DNA of 64,000 bases from Spodoptera frugiperda (lineage: Eukaryota; Arthropoda; Insecta; Lepidoptera; Noctuidae): the NCBI RefSeq assembly GCF_023101765.2, contig NC_064212.1:6944001-7008000 (forward strand), in the 5' to 3' direction. The translations under genes were made by a program, and so were the position numbers. Every line of letters starts with the position of its first letter. The stretch's first letter is position 1. Of this stretch, positions 11,928 to 23,130 are shown piece by piece. The notes beneath the pieces are model-generated. The model saw only the letters and a program-made list of their open reading frames with translations. It was not told the origin of the DNA and ran no database searches.

Positions 11928-14775
11928 CGTACTCTGTTTATCGATGGAATTGATGACGCGGTAAAAAGTCAACCTCACACATTATAATTTAGATAACTAT
12001 AACCGATATCATATAGCTATGTTAATAGGAATAAAACAATACAAATAAACACATTTATTATGGTTTTATTGTAAATCAAGTTAGTTTTGATATGTTTATG
12101 AACAAAGATCAGTTTCCTCACTAAGAACACTGTGATGTAAGTACAGTACGTATCAATAATGTGGCAAAAACCTGCGAGACTGAACTTCAGAGGAGTCGAG
12201 TGCAGCAAAAGAGCGCGTCACGTAGCGTCGCACACGCGCGCTGTTTTGAAAGCTCTGCTGTGCAAACGATTGCCTCAATACGTCTTTCTTTCATTCCTAC
12301 CTAGGCTCATGTAAACGATGATCCGAAACCTTCAGTCACGATCAGAAGATTAATAATATTTTGTGTGGTGTCGTAGCTGATAGCAAGACGAGTGAGGTGA
12401 CTTTTTCACAACGCGCTATGAGTACCGGTACGAATAAGGAGGCTAAGTTCGGCATCACGACGTCGCTACTCAACTTTCGACTACGGCTGTCGATTAAGAA
12501 TCACTTGCGACAACACCGGGTTGATCGATGTAGCCCTTGGCATTTGTGCGACATAACTGTACACTTTATAACAAACAGATGACACAGATAGTACACGACA
12601 CAGTTACGAGTGTTGCTCGATTGACACAATATTTATATTGATTAATCATATCGCATATACAATGTAATGTATATACTTAATGAGCCGAGTCGAGGAGCCG
12701 AGGCGTAATGCGCACAGATTAGGAGTAGGTGAGCAATCTCACATGCACGCGGTACGTGGAATTTGCCAAGTGCTTTTATCCAGATGCCTTTTAAATCTGC
12801 AACGTGAAGGTATTTCTTGTCGTATGTACGTATAAACAACCGTAAAACGGGTAGCCTCTTCTTAATAAGCTTAACATGGAACGGGTTGTGGCGACCGCAC
12901 GTGGATAACCGCCGTGGCCGGCGGCACATCAAAGCAAACACTCGTTTAAGCCAATTGTGCGTGCCAGCGCGCGCGCAACTACAACGTGTAATTATACGGT
13001 TATAGGGCGCACCCCCGCTCTCCACGCGTAGCGCCCCATCACCGCGACTGATAAAAAACAAGCATCTGTTGAACCGCGGCCAGGATAACGCCTGCTGGGT
13101 CAGTAATTGACCGCCAACATTGTGTTTTCTATATTAAGTTTTTTTGTACGCAAATGATTACCAATGAGTGAATAATCATTAAAATGGGGTTGATTACCAA
13201 TTTATATAAGTTTCAAAAATATACGTCATTATGTTAGTAGACATTACTGCTCTATAATAATGATATTAGAACTTTATTAGCATTGGGATCAGTTAAATTG
13301 ATGCAGGGACCGTGTCATGAACGACTGCTGTTACTGTGGTTATAATGAGACTGAAAAACAGTTTCAGTTTTCAAGGCAGATCTACTAATTCTTTTTATTA
13401 CCAGAATTACTTTTGGATATAGTATTGGAGATTCAGAGACTAGAATGCCATCGTTTTTTGTATTAGTATATTTTTACTGTAAAATTCGTAAAGCTAAGAT
13501 GTATGAGGGTCGAGGAATACAAATTCTGTCCAAATAAACTACTGTAAAATGCAGTAAATGTTCATAATAAGCGGTTTCTCTCTTATATTAATCATAAATA
13601 AATCTTATTGATTAAAAATAAATATTTGTTTTCTTAAAACTAATAAATTTTATAAATTCAGCAGATTCAGATTCAACGTATGTGTCTATAATTAAATCTT
13701 TTGTAATGATATGGGAAGGTTTTTTAGGAAAACACGGTTCCTACTGTAACATGATATTAATATTATTAATAGTCTAATTTAAATCAATTTCCGCCGCACG
13801 GGCTAACCCTTTTAGTGAGGGCGTTACAATCATTTATGTTTTATAATAGTGTGTAATCGCCTTATGATCTGTGGCGCTCGCACCAGCTGTGATTCTAACT
13901 GAACTCTATTTTGGTTCACCTTGATGGCTGTTATGATGTTACACACCGTACCAAATACAATAGCCTGCTTCGATGCGCTTACTATCATAATGCAGTGTTA
14001 TCATTGTGATTCTGATTATTTACTGTTCTTGTTTTCTATTTAAAGCTGTAGCTTTTATTACATTGATTTTGTGACAGAATTTAATTGAAGGTAAGTATTT
14101 TTAAATAAAAAAAAACCTTCATAGAAATGTTTACTTTGAAACACAATAGGTATTTGTCACATTAATCTGTTTTATGTTTACTCTCCAAGGAGAATGTTAA
14201 GTTTACTAAACTGTTATATTGTACCGAACTACCAAGAAATGACTCAGCTAAATGAAGGTAAACCACCTAGAAGAAATCTGCACGAAAACTCTAAAACTAA
14301 TTGGTTGACAAACGGACTCTAAATTACAGAATTTTGTTTCGTTAAGCTTGACTTAAAATAATTAATTGAAAAGGTAGCGTTTTTTTACAATGCGACGACT
14401 TTTGAATAAGTCGTGTGAAACTCAGGGACAACGGGACGCGGCCGCGCTGCGCCGGAAGAGTGTCTCGTTGTCTTAATGTCACGTTCAAGGAAATTAACTA
14501 ATAAAGTAATTTAAATCAGGTGGTAAGACTGTGGATATGGGCACCACGTGCTGCAGCCGACAATAGTTGGCTGGCCTTTGGTCCATTGTTCCGGCAGTAA
14601 AGCACGGCACGGCGCAGGCGCGCTCCGCTCCGCGCTGCTAGCCGGCTCGCCCGCCTGGCTTGCAGGTGGCGCAAAGATCCTTGTTTTAAAATGAAAGTCG
14701 ATTGTTTGTGTTTTACGATTATTACTCAAATATTTTACGGTGATTTTCAAAGTTATTCAGCTGAGAGAAATGTGT
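11928..14775. other. Non-coding DNA
   Basis: GC-rich patches lie at about 12880-13040 and 14430-14660. The 139-codon minus-strand frame at 12642-13061 covers the first patch. It shows no family motif and I do not call it a gene. The rest is AT-rich and featureless to the eye. Confidence 0.5.
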
Positions 14776-14777
14776 TT

Positions 14778-14905
14778 CAAAATTTATTTATTTATTTCTT
14801 CTTCCCACAAATAACAGTCCATGGCTTAATGCCTTAAAAGATATTCTCTACCAGTCAGACTCTATAAGGCAGTGCAGAGAAATGAAGCTGTTGATGCGAA
14901 GCCAG
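14778..14905 (-). mobile_element. Possible 3' end of a non-LTR retroelement
   Basis: TTTATTTATTTATTT, followed by an interior with ATTCTCTACCAGTCAGACTC and GGCAGTGCAGAGAAA, resembles the 3' tail of a dispersed lepidopteran retroelement in minus orientation. The family match is from memory and imperfect. No coding remnant is attached. Confidence 0.35.
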
Positions 14906-17200
14906 AACACAATCTCAAAAACACAAAGAGTGTGATTAATTACTTAATTGATAAATAACATTCATACTAAATACACATCATATCATTGTAACACGTCGTA
15001 GCAAGATACAATAATCACGTAATCATGTAGTTTCAGTATAAAAATCGGGAAAAAAATAATGAGAAGATGACACAGTAAGATTTTGGGTATCGATCTCGGT
15101 CGCCACTATTACCATCTATTACGTAGATAAACTATTAATAATTCTTGGACCATCAATCACCGTAAGGTCAAAGCTGCACGCGGAAACGGAATGTTCACTG
15201 TTAGCAGTTTTTTATGATTTGTTTTTGTGTTAGATATCATTAAGTATGGAAGTGTACCGGCCGACGTTGGTGGGCGCCGGAGTGACACGTAGCAACGGAT
15301 TATTTCGACGGACTATTTATAATGTGAAGCTTGAGACGCGGATTGCGGACGATGGAATCTGCTCCTTTGTCATTGGAGCAACCTGTTCTCTCGGGTTGAA
15401 ACTCACGGCGAGCACAATGTAATATAACGGGCCACCTGATTAACCGCCATTCCGGCCGCTATGCAGATATCGAGTGCCGGCGAGCAGCGCCGCACCAGCG
15501 CACCGCACCGCCGCCGATCACTGATCATATTAATTTCAAATGATAGATTGCTTTTATATTGTTAATGCCTTATTATGATAAAGATAAGAGCATAAAGGTT
15601 GCTCAACTTTCTACGACTTAAAATGGAGGCGGGCGCAATATTGTGCTTACAGATGCATCTCTTATGATCGATAAAGCACTGTGGGAACGGATCTCACAAG
15701 TGTATAGTTCTAAATACTTTTTTATATGATGGCGTGCACTCATCATAACCGATACCATTTATGTTTCCTTCTTGTGTTTTTTGCTTTGAGTTTTTCAATC
15801 GCGACACTGTAGCAGGTGAAGGGAGTATAATTTCACACGAATGATGACGGAAGGAACAGTAAAGCGTTAAGAATACGTCTTTCAAACATTTCAGTACCAT
15901 CTGCAAAGTAGTATATTTCACACTTTGTTATGTTAGTACTTGTAAATGTACCGTACCCTGAAAGTTTGCTCTTGTTTTACGTATAAAGAGTAGAAGTGAC
16001 AATATTTGATCACTAGATTATTATTGTTCGGTAATAAATAAAAAGAGTATTTCCCAGGAATGACAAAACCGGAGACGGAATCACCCTTAATCCCATTTCA
16101 TCAATATGTAACACTTAAAAAAAACGGGGGCACCTTTTGCAACATCCGCTGTCAATTCTCACGAGACAGGTAGCAGCTTCCGTTGAATCTTTTATTAAAC
16201 GCGCGGAGGATAATCATTACAGAGTGTGCAATGTAGGATATGGGTAACTGTACTGGTCAGGTAACATTCCCGTCTCGTGATTCAAGCGAAATGTATCACA
16301 GTTAATGAGACAAGACCAATTTTATCTGGCTCGCCGGCAAACTTGAATTGTTTTGATATCGATATGACATGCGCTTTACATGCTGCTTTACTGATTATGA
16401 CGCACAGAGGTCAAAGTTTATGCAAACGAATGTTAACTTAATATTTGTTTATTGTTACAATGATTCAACATAGATGTTTTTATCTCTGTGATGTTCAGTA
16501 ATACATATGTCAATGGGTATATTTACATACATCGATTAACATTGAGTAATAATACTAACGCTGACTTAATTTCACATCGTAGAAAATTAACATAACTACT
16601 TAATTTTCATGAATGCAAATTTCAGGGTAGGTATTATCTTCAAATACATATGAAATATGCAAAATCTTTTAGAAATTGTAACAATGAAGTATTATTTATT
16701 TAAATGATATTCCGACATTTATATTGAAATGTATCTTGTAGGTACAGTGCAGTGTTATGCAAAAAATCCAGTGCATAAATTGCATAAATAATTGAGGAAG
16801 TAATTTGACAGGTCACCTTAGTTTAGGAACTGGTTCACGGCAACAAGTTGTAGTCACGCAGACGGAACGGGGAGCGCCCTGGGAGCCGGCTACGCATGTG
16901 TAGTGCGTGCATCGTGTATTGCTCACTTTAAAAAAAATGTTGTTATTGGAGGAGTGATTTCTTTTATAGTGTATTTTTTAAATGAAATCAAATATATATA
17001 GTACTTTTTATTTTATCTGCGTATTCACATCTGACTATTAGTTTCAATTCAAAGCTCGTAGTACTAACATATTTAAGTTTGAGCATAAATATGTGATCTA
17101 ATATTAAAACTCTGCATAATAACTCATTATCTTCATAAATTTAAAGTTTTGTGTTCTCAAATATCAGTTAATTAATAAAGTAATGAATAAAATAAGAATT
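14906..17200. other. Non-coding DNA with a GC-rich patch at about 15455-15520
   Basis: I see no gene. The patch near 15455-15520 is rich in GCCG and CGCACC motifs and may be regulatory. The minus-strand 75-codon frame at 15694-15921 has no recognisable content. Confidence 0.5.
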
Positions 17201-17446
17201 TTGGCCAATACACTGCAGCGTGACTCAGACGGTAAGTACATGAATATTGGTGGGTCGGTGCGGCGCGGTACTTCCAACCCATGGATAAAAGAAAGAGACT
17301 GGATTGGCCTTGTGGGCGGGCCACGCGCGCCGAGGGTGCGAGCCGGCGTACTGCGCGCTGTCATAACGCTCAAATGTCCATACTTACCGGCTAGCAATCG
17401 CTGTCATGTTTTGACAGCGTACGTATCTCCGCAAAAATATTATATT
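17201..17446 (+). promoter_or_regulatory. GC-rich region upstream of the THAP gene, likely promoter and 5' UTR
   Basis: The segment just upstream of the THAP start codon is richer in GC than its surroundings (17255-17350) and contains an inverted repeat, GCTGTCA-TGTTT-TGACAGC, near 17400-17418. An open frame runs through it in phase with the THAP start (from 17183) but shows no domain content. I therefore place the start at 17447, where the THAP consensus begins. Confidence 0.35.
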
Positions 17447-18348
17447 ATGCCGTCTTGCGCTATTATAACGTGTCGGAAAAGAAGCCAGGTGTGTAGCATA
17501 GCACGAGAAGGAATTTCTTTTCACCGGTAAGTCCAAAAACATAAAAATACGTGTGATATTTGTAATTATAACATTAGTATTATGAAATTTATAGACAAAA
17601 ACGATATAATCGCAAGCAGACTAATAGTAATACATTGCTTGCGATAGATGAGTACAATCTTGCACTACGTGAGCAATCGCGCAATGTATGACGTCCATTG
17701 CGAGAGTCCCGAGTACCGAAACAAAAGTTCATTTCCACAAAATCTATGACATCGATAGTGTTGGGCAAATTTGTAATCAATGTCGATTGTTACTATGATA
17801 CAGTCTATTATAATCAATAGCACACTTTATAATTAAAATAATATTATTTATTACGACTAATTAGTAATGTAGATTTTGAGTGAGTTTTATGTTTTTTTTT
17901 TTTATAGAATGTGACATATGATTTATTTTAATACTATGTTTTAGGTTTCCAACAGATCCAGGTGTAAGAAAATTGTGGATTGACACAACTGGTAGAATTA
18001 TTTTTTTTTTTTTTCAAGTTCCACCACACAGATTAGAAACTGCGTATATTTTTATCTCCACCATATTTATACAGACATTGGTCTTAAAAACTAAGCTTAT
18101 ATAATAATTAATAGTATAATAAACTATGTAGCAAGTTACACGACCAGGTTTAAAACAGTTGAAAAGACAAGTGGTGGGATTCAGGAACCCAAACTAGGAA
18201 AACCTGTACTATGGGCTCCTGGATTCCTACTAAATGTAGCATATTTCGTTCGCAACATTTCGATGTTGATAATTACATAATAACAAAGTCAGGGAAAAGA
18301 AACTTAAAATTAGGCGTTTATCCGCACAATATCGCAATGTGTAATTCA
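17447..18348 (+). CDS. THAP zinc-finger gene, three exons, one zinc ligand lost
   Basis: Three exons join in frame at consensus splice sites: 17447-17526 (donor CG|GTAAGT), 17945-17991 (acceptor TTTTAG, donor G|GTAGAA) and 18185-18348 (acceptor ATTCAG, then GTAAGT). Together they give 97 codons without a stop. The product starts MPSCAIITCRKRS, with the first two zinc cysteines spaced C-x4-C. It continues through GISFHRFPTDPG and LWID to WIPTK and an HF motif, then RNLKLGVYP in place of the usual AVP box. This order is diagnostic of the THAP domain, a C2CH zinc finger that binds DNA and occurs in P-element transposases and many insect nuclear proteins. The expected third ligand (Cys in CSxHF) is Arg (FRSQHF), a single TGT to CGT change, so zinc binding should fail unless this is an assembly error or rare allele. 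Read-through past 18348 stops at 18370-18372. No later exon was recognised, so the gene is either continued elsewhere or decaying. Confidence 0.75.
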
Positions 18349-18372
18349 GTAAGTAAACTGATTTTATTTTAG

Positions 18373-20198
18373 AAAATTTTAAATTAGTCTCTTTAAATCA
18401 GTTTTTTTGTCTAAAAATGGCGATATTTAAAATATCATCTTTCGTAAATTTAAAAAATGATATAATATAACCATGTTATTTCAATGTGTTCCGTACTTTA
18501 TACAGATTATTGTAAATGTGAGAGCCCTGTAATTAGCTAAATTAGACTAGTAATGCATTTGTGTCAGCTTAGAGTTGTCATGCTCACTCAAAGGTCTCAA
18601 TGGCGGTGGCACGGGCATTGGATCGCTCGATTCCCTGCAACATGGTTGAGTTGGGCGGTGCTGGTGTACGTGCCATGTTGGTGAACGACCGCTGTCAACT
18701 GGGACTGGTCAGCTCCAGACTGTATTAATTTTGTTGTTCTTAAGGTTTTTTTTCTATCGCTTTGACTGAATATTAGTTTTACATTGTTCTCACATAGTTC
18801 AAGCAATCGATGCAAAGAAAAGCAATGTTATCAAGAATTGTATTGTGAATCTGATTGAAAAAGATCGAACGAACAGATCTTCGATCTTCTCCATAGGAAT
18901 CTACACTTTGGAACGAGCAAATAGCTTCACTAGAGGGCTGACCGACAGACAGACGTTATTAAGATTATTATATTTGCTTTGACGTTCAAAAGTGCCTATG
19001 ATTTATTTATTTTTTACTGATTTTTAACTTATTGAGTAATAAAATTGGTTTTAAAATTCAGTTATGTATTTTTTATTTATTTTACTTTTAATACTTGGTT
19101 TCTATTTCGCATGAATACAATTTCACAATATTCAACAATACTTGTAAAACAAAAACAAGATTACTTAAATTTTATCGATATCAACAATCGACCTTTGTCT
19201 CGCCCTAGCATACATGAGTTTTTATGCGTGTTAGAGTGTACGTCAAATGCAGTCATTGCGTTTGTGTGACAACCAATAGCAAATTCGAGATTTAAATGTG
19301 TGTTATTTATTTGTGGGGGTAATCCGCTCAGACATTGGTCTCTTGCTTGTAGTGAAATTAAAGGGTGGGAGAAACGGCGACACGCGTTCTGATACAAATC
19401 AGGAACTATTTCATTTCTACTCTCTTTATATGTTCTGTGTTCCAACCCTCCATACATCCGCGCTCGGCGCACGGTGATCTATTGTTTACTGAGAAAAATG
19501 AAACGAGAAAAAACGTTCCCAAACGTATCGTGAGAAATTCATCAAATGCGCTCCCAATTCATTGGGAGGTGCATGGCCGGGAATCGATAAATATGTATCA
19601 AGTTACTTCGTCGGTCATCCTGGCCGAAACTACTTGTTCCATGGCCGCCTCTTAACTTAGCCAATTAGCAGTTTTACACAAAGCTAGCTAGCTAAACTTG
19701 TGACTTGGAATGGGAATTTTGGAATGGTATTTGCATCAAAATTATATAATTATGACTCGTAAATCCTTTTACAAAATATTGATTGAATGTTTTGCAAATT
19801 ACTATTGGTATTTATTTTAAACAGAGGCACTTACATTAATAATAACTAATTGTACACGTTAAACGGTACAGTAACTACCCTAGTTCATTATCATATCCCA
19901 TTCCGTTACTACTGTTTTTATGTCATTTTTTGTTTTGTCTCGTCGCATAATTTGTTTGCTTTTTTTCCTAAAAAATCTACGTTTTTTGCTGTTCCGCTGC
20001 AAGTGTAGTTCCCATTATGGGATGTAAGACATTTTAATGTATTCTCGAATGTCGGGACGGTTTGGAAATAAATAAAAGTTTCTGATGGTGTGACCTCGCG
20101 CGTTTTTGTTGTTTGTTTATTTTATTTGTGTGGTTGATGATTTAAAATATGATAACGTTGTTGACTAAGGTGTTTGTGAGTAAATATTGTTGTTGCAG
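18373..20198. other. Non-coding DNA downstream of the THAP gene
   Basis: A GC-richer block at 18590-18720 contains short open frames on both strands (18600-18728 plus, 18597-18815 minus). It could be a diverged downstream THAP exon, but no motif or matching splice pair supports that. The 96- and 103-codon frames at 19161-19655 overlap on opposite strands and are not convincing. The rest is AT-rich. Confidence 0.4.
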
Positions 20199-20381
20199 CA
20201 GCTAGGTATGTCGATGTGTGTGGTGTACCTGAGCACTGTCAACAAGGTGTCGGCGTGCTGGCGCGCGGCGGCGATGTGGTGGCTGGTGTTGCGCCATGGT
20301 GCGCACGCGACGCAGCGCCGCCGCACCGCCGCCACTCGCCTGACTCATGCGCATGGATTCCTGAGTGCCAAGCACGAATAA
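20199..20381 (+). CDS. Possible terminal exon of an unrecognised gene
   Basis: A good acceptor (TGTTGTTGCAG) is followed by 61 codons ending in TAA at 20379-20381. The frame is rich in GTG, CTG and GCG codons, unlike the AT-rich surroundings, and encodes segments such as MCVVYLSTVNKVSACW and a WWLVL patch followed by an arginine-rich stretch. I recognise no family. A second frame over the same bases is also open for 61 codons, so high GC content rather than selection may explain the openness. No upstream exon was found. It could equally be a GC-rich regulatory patch or a non-coding RNA exon. Confidence 0.22.
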   Translation, partial: QLGMSMCVVYLSTVNKVSACWRAAAMWWLVLRHGAHATQRRRTAATRLTHAHGFLSAKHE

Positions 20382-20876
20382 CTATCGCATTCGTAATGTA
20401 AACGTATCGAGATGACGATACGTCATGAGACGTTAACGGAGTGTGGCAGCACGAAGCCTATTCTTTCAACTATCGAGAGCTCGAATCCAATTCGATAGTG
20501 ACGTCATGCTAATGTAAACTAGAGAAGCAGCCAAGTGAACGATTTGAATGACTTGTTGAGCATAAAGATTTCGTCTGAAAACTAAATTAAATTTATATAT
20601 ATATTTCAACCTTTGTGTACACGTTTTATGAAATAATATTTATTAAATAAATATTAATTATGTGCAAAAAGTTCTTAAAGCGAGTTAAGAGAAATATAAC
20701 GTGACATTATCTATGAAAAAAAATAAGTACTTAGTTTCATAAATTTATAATTTTTTTTATGATTTCCGAACGTCGTATTTGACATCACATTTGTCATGCC
20801 GGTTGTTTGTTTGTTATTTTATCTTATGTAAAATGTAAATAAGATAAAATTACAATTTTAACATGTTACATTTAAA
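20382..20876. promoter_or_regulatory. Region upstream of the MADF-like gene
   Basis: AT-rich DNA ending in a likely 5' region. An 11 bp inverted repeat (ATTTTATCTTA and its complement) lies near 20818-20853, just before the start codon at 20877. AATAAA at about 20645 could be a poly(A) signal for the candidate exon at 20199-20381. No clear TATA box or initiator could be placed. Confidence 0.25.
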
Positions 20877-21029
20877 ATGAGGACGATTCAACTCCAATAT
20901 GAGCTAATGGTGGAATTTATACAAAAGTAAGTAAAGATTTCTAAATGTTTCTTTGATTAGCCCCTTTTTTATGTGATGGACAATAGTTTAACAGAGATTT
21001 GTCTAAACCCTCCCCGGGGTGGTAGTTAC

Positions 21030-21529
21030 TAGTGGTTTGCACCGGAGCGAAATCTGGCGTACTGGCGAAATTCACCGGTGATTTGCCGATCTCCGGAGAT
21101 TCACCGGTGATAACCGGTGATAATCAAGTTTTTATTAATTGAAAAACAAAACAAAATAGATAATTGGACTTCAAAGAACCCTGAACTCTTTGGAAAGCTA
21201 GTAGCAAGTGAATTGTGCCACATAAACTGCCAGGAGCGCTTTGATTTGATGACCGAAATAAATAATATAATTCGAAAGAAGCAAATCAGTAAATAAATTA
21301 TCTTAATTATGTATTAAATTAAAAACTGATGGTTAATAAATATTTCTATTATTTTAGTAGTATTAATATAGTATTGAAAAATAATATTATTTACATAAAA
21401 ATATTCCAGTTAGATATAATACAATCACCAGAGTTTAATCGGTTAACAACCAATTGATTTCAATCGAGTACTTTTACCGGTATATTACCAGTTATTCTCC
21501 GGTACTCACTGCTCCGGTGCAAACCCCTA
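21030..21529. mobile_element. 500 bp hAT-type MITE with 8 bp target-site duplication
   Basis: The left end TAGTGGTTTGCACCGGAGC matches the complement of the right end, TAGGGGTTTGCACCGGAGC, at 18 of 19 positions. The flanking octamers GTAGTTAC (21022-21029) and GCAGTTAC (21530-21537) differ at one base and fit the 8 bp duplication made by hAT transposases. CCGGTGA-type motifs recur just inside the left end (21075-21122) and CCGGTA near the right end, like subterminal transposase-binding repeats. No transposase remains. It sits in the first intron of the MADF-like gene and contains a BESS-like coding fragment. Confidence 0.82.
21165..21296 (+). pseudogene. BESS-like coding fragment inside the hAT MITE
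   Basis: An open frame, read here from WTSKNPELFG at 21165, runs through KLVASELCHINCQERF to MTEINNIIRKKQ and ends in TAA at 21294-21296. The spacing of hydrophobic positions (F, L, S-x-L, R, I, I) resembles the BESS motif, the C-terminal interaction module of many MADF proteins. It lies upstream of the MADF-derived exon 2 and within the MITE boundaries. This is the wrong order for a normal MADF-BESS gene, so it may be a piece captured by the transposon or a separate remnant. It has no convincing splice acceptor. Confidence 0.35.
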
Positions 21530-22462
21530 GCAGTTACATTCAGGCTAAATGGAAGGAGCCATTCAGGCAGCAGCGGATACTTAAACAATATTTGTAATGT
21601 AATATTTGATGTATTATCTTTTTACAGATTGGAATATTTGTGGGACCAGTCCAATATTTCTGGGAGCAGTGGGCCTACTGTATTCCTACCACACCACTCA
21701 CTGTTCCTCACGAAGCCTACCCTTCGCCAGCGCCTCCACCAAAACCACCGATCCTCCATCCGAGGAAGATAGCTGGAATCCTCCACCAGTGAAAAAACCT
21801 AAAGCGAGTTTGATTAAAATGTGTATAGATAATGACAAGAATGCTATGCTAAGGAGCATGAGAAAAGTTATTATTTTTTATTAGTTGATTATTTTTTATA
21901 ACTTACTGTTAATTTTATATTTATTTGAATTTTTCTGTTTTTATGTTATTTTAAAATATTATCAAAATATTGTTAATGCCATTGTATTTATAATAATTAT
22001 TCTAACTGTGTCAATACTGTGAATGTGGTGCATGTCTATAATTGGCATAAGCACATGATCTTGTGTCTTCATCTTGTTTTTCATTAATGTCTTATAATAA
22101 TAAATAAATAAATTATATATTATTGGGATTAAGATTAGGATAAAATAGTTTTTAAGTTAGTTAAATAATAATAAATAAAAAAATAAAAATGTGTTTATTG
22201 ACAAAAGTTAGTACAATAAGTTGCCGGGCTTCCCAAAAAGTAATCCGAAGATACTTGTGTTGGGATAAGCCTCACTCTTCCTTGTTATACAATTGTTTCG
22301 CTAATTATAACTACGTTATTAGTTATATATGTATATACATTTTATTAACTATAAAAAGAGGATTTTGTACTAAAAAGTAATAAAACACTTGAAATAACTA
22401 TGGAGTCTATTTATTCTGTCCACCAAAATGTTTTTTAGTAGTAGTTTTCTTTACTTATTTCC

Positions 22463-22644
22463 TATTACTGTGGATTACATCCTTCGGCATGAATGGGCTA
22501 GCTCGACCGGAGTGATACCACGGCCTCACAGATAACCGACGTGAAACAGCGCTTGCGTTGTTTTGTTGTGTGAGTGAGGTTATCGGAGGCCCAATTTCCC
22601 CCTTCCTAATGTTCCCAATCCCCGATTCCCCAACAACCCTTAAA
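22463..22644 (+). mobile_element. SINE fragment (CCTTCGGCATGAATGGGC type)
   Basis: The block TACATCCTTCGGCATGAATG, then GCTCGACCGG, CCACGGCCTCACAGA and GGTTATCGGAGGCCC, matches the central part of a widespread lepidopteran SINE that I recognise. It is truncated at both ends, ending in the C-rich stretch before the usual GGCCGGCAACGC segment. The copy at 28437-28687 is the same family in reverse. Confidence 0.7.
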
Positions 22645-23130
22645 CGTATTCGTTGTTGTTGGTACAATCGTTGTTAACGATCTTAAGTACTTGTTGTAGG
22701 TACTTTGTTGGTACAACGACGGTCTTGGCATTTTATAAAAATCACTGCAAGCACTCACTGACTTCACAATATAATAATTTTTGTATTATTACAAATTTCG
22801 ATACCTTTCTCACCGACAAATTCTCAGTGACAAATGTGTCGAGTCGTTTCGATAGCCAGCTTTCGAAATTTACGTTACCGTACGTCAAATGCTCGTTCGT
22901 GCTTCCAATTTGTGTCAAAATGTTCTAGGTTTCGATACCAATACGATACGATTACTATACGATAGTTATCAAAAACATTCGTGCTTGCGATATTTAGTTC
23001 CTTTTACGCACGGTAGGGGCGCTGTTCAAATCCCATAGAAAATTCTTTCGATTGCGATACGAATACTTTCTCGATAGTTTTCGTGCTTAGCACACTGTTT
23101 TGTACCAACTACCACTGTACTATCACCGTA
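22645..23130. other. CGATA-rich non-coding block
   Basis: The block contains many CGATA, TTTCGATA and ACGATAC motifs (22800-22830, 22930-22970, 23040-23090) and an inverted pair GTTGGTACAA / TTGTACCAAC near 22709 and 23100. The pair could be the ends of an unrecognised inverted-repeat element. A CTCF-like string TAGGGGCGCTGT is at 23014-23025. Nothing coding was seen. Confidence 0.3.

Larger units (their letters stand above)
20877..21884 (+). pseudogene. Broken MADF-like DNA-binding gene
   Basis: Exon 1 (20877-20926) starts MRTIQLQYELMVEFIQ and ends at a strong donor (AA|GTAAGTA). Joined to the acceptor TTTTTACAG at 21627, the frame continues KLEYLWDQSNISG. Together this resembles the start of a MADF (Myb/SANT-like) domain, a DNA-binding fold common in insect nuclear proteins and PIF/Harbinger partner proteins. 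Soon after, this frame loses MADF similarity and stops near 21775. A different frame of the same exon runs to 21884 and carries a proline- and acid-rich linker (PPSEEDSWNPPPVKKPK) typical of the region between MADF and BESS. A frameshift within the exon would reconcile the two. The first intron is occupied by a 500 bp hAT-type MITE. I infer a decayed gene. AATAAA signals follow near 22100. Confidence 0.45.

Noticed and set aside
12642..13061. 139-codon minus-strand open frame
   Set aside because: It covers a GC-rich patch, has a plus-strand frame open in the same place, and matches no family I recognise.
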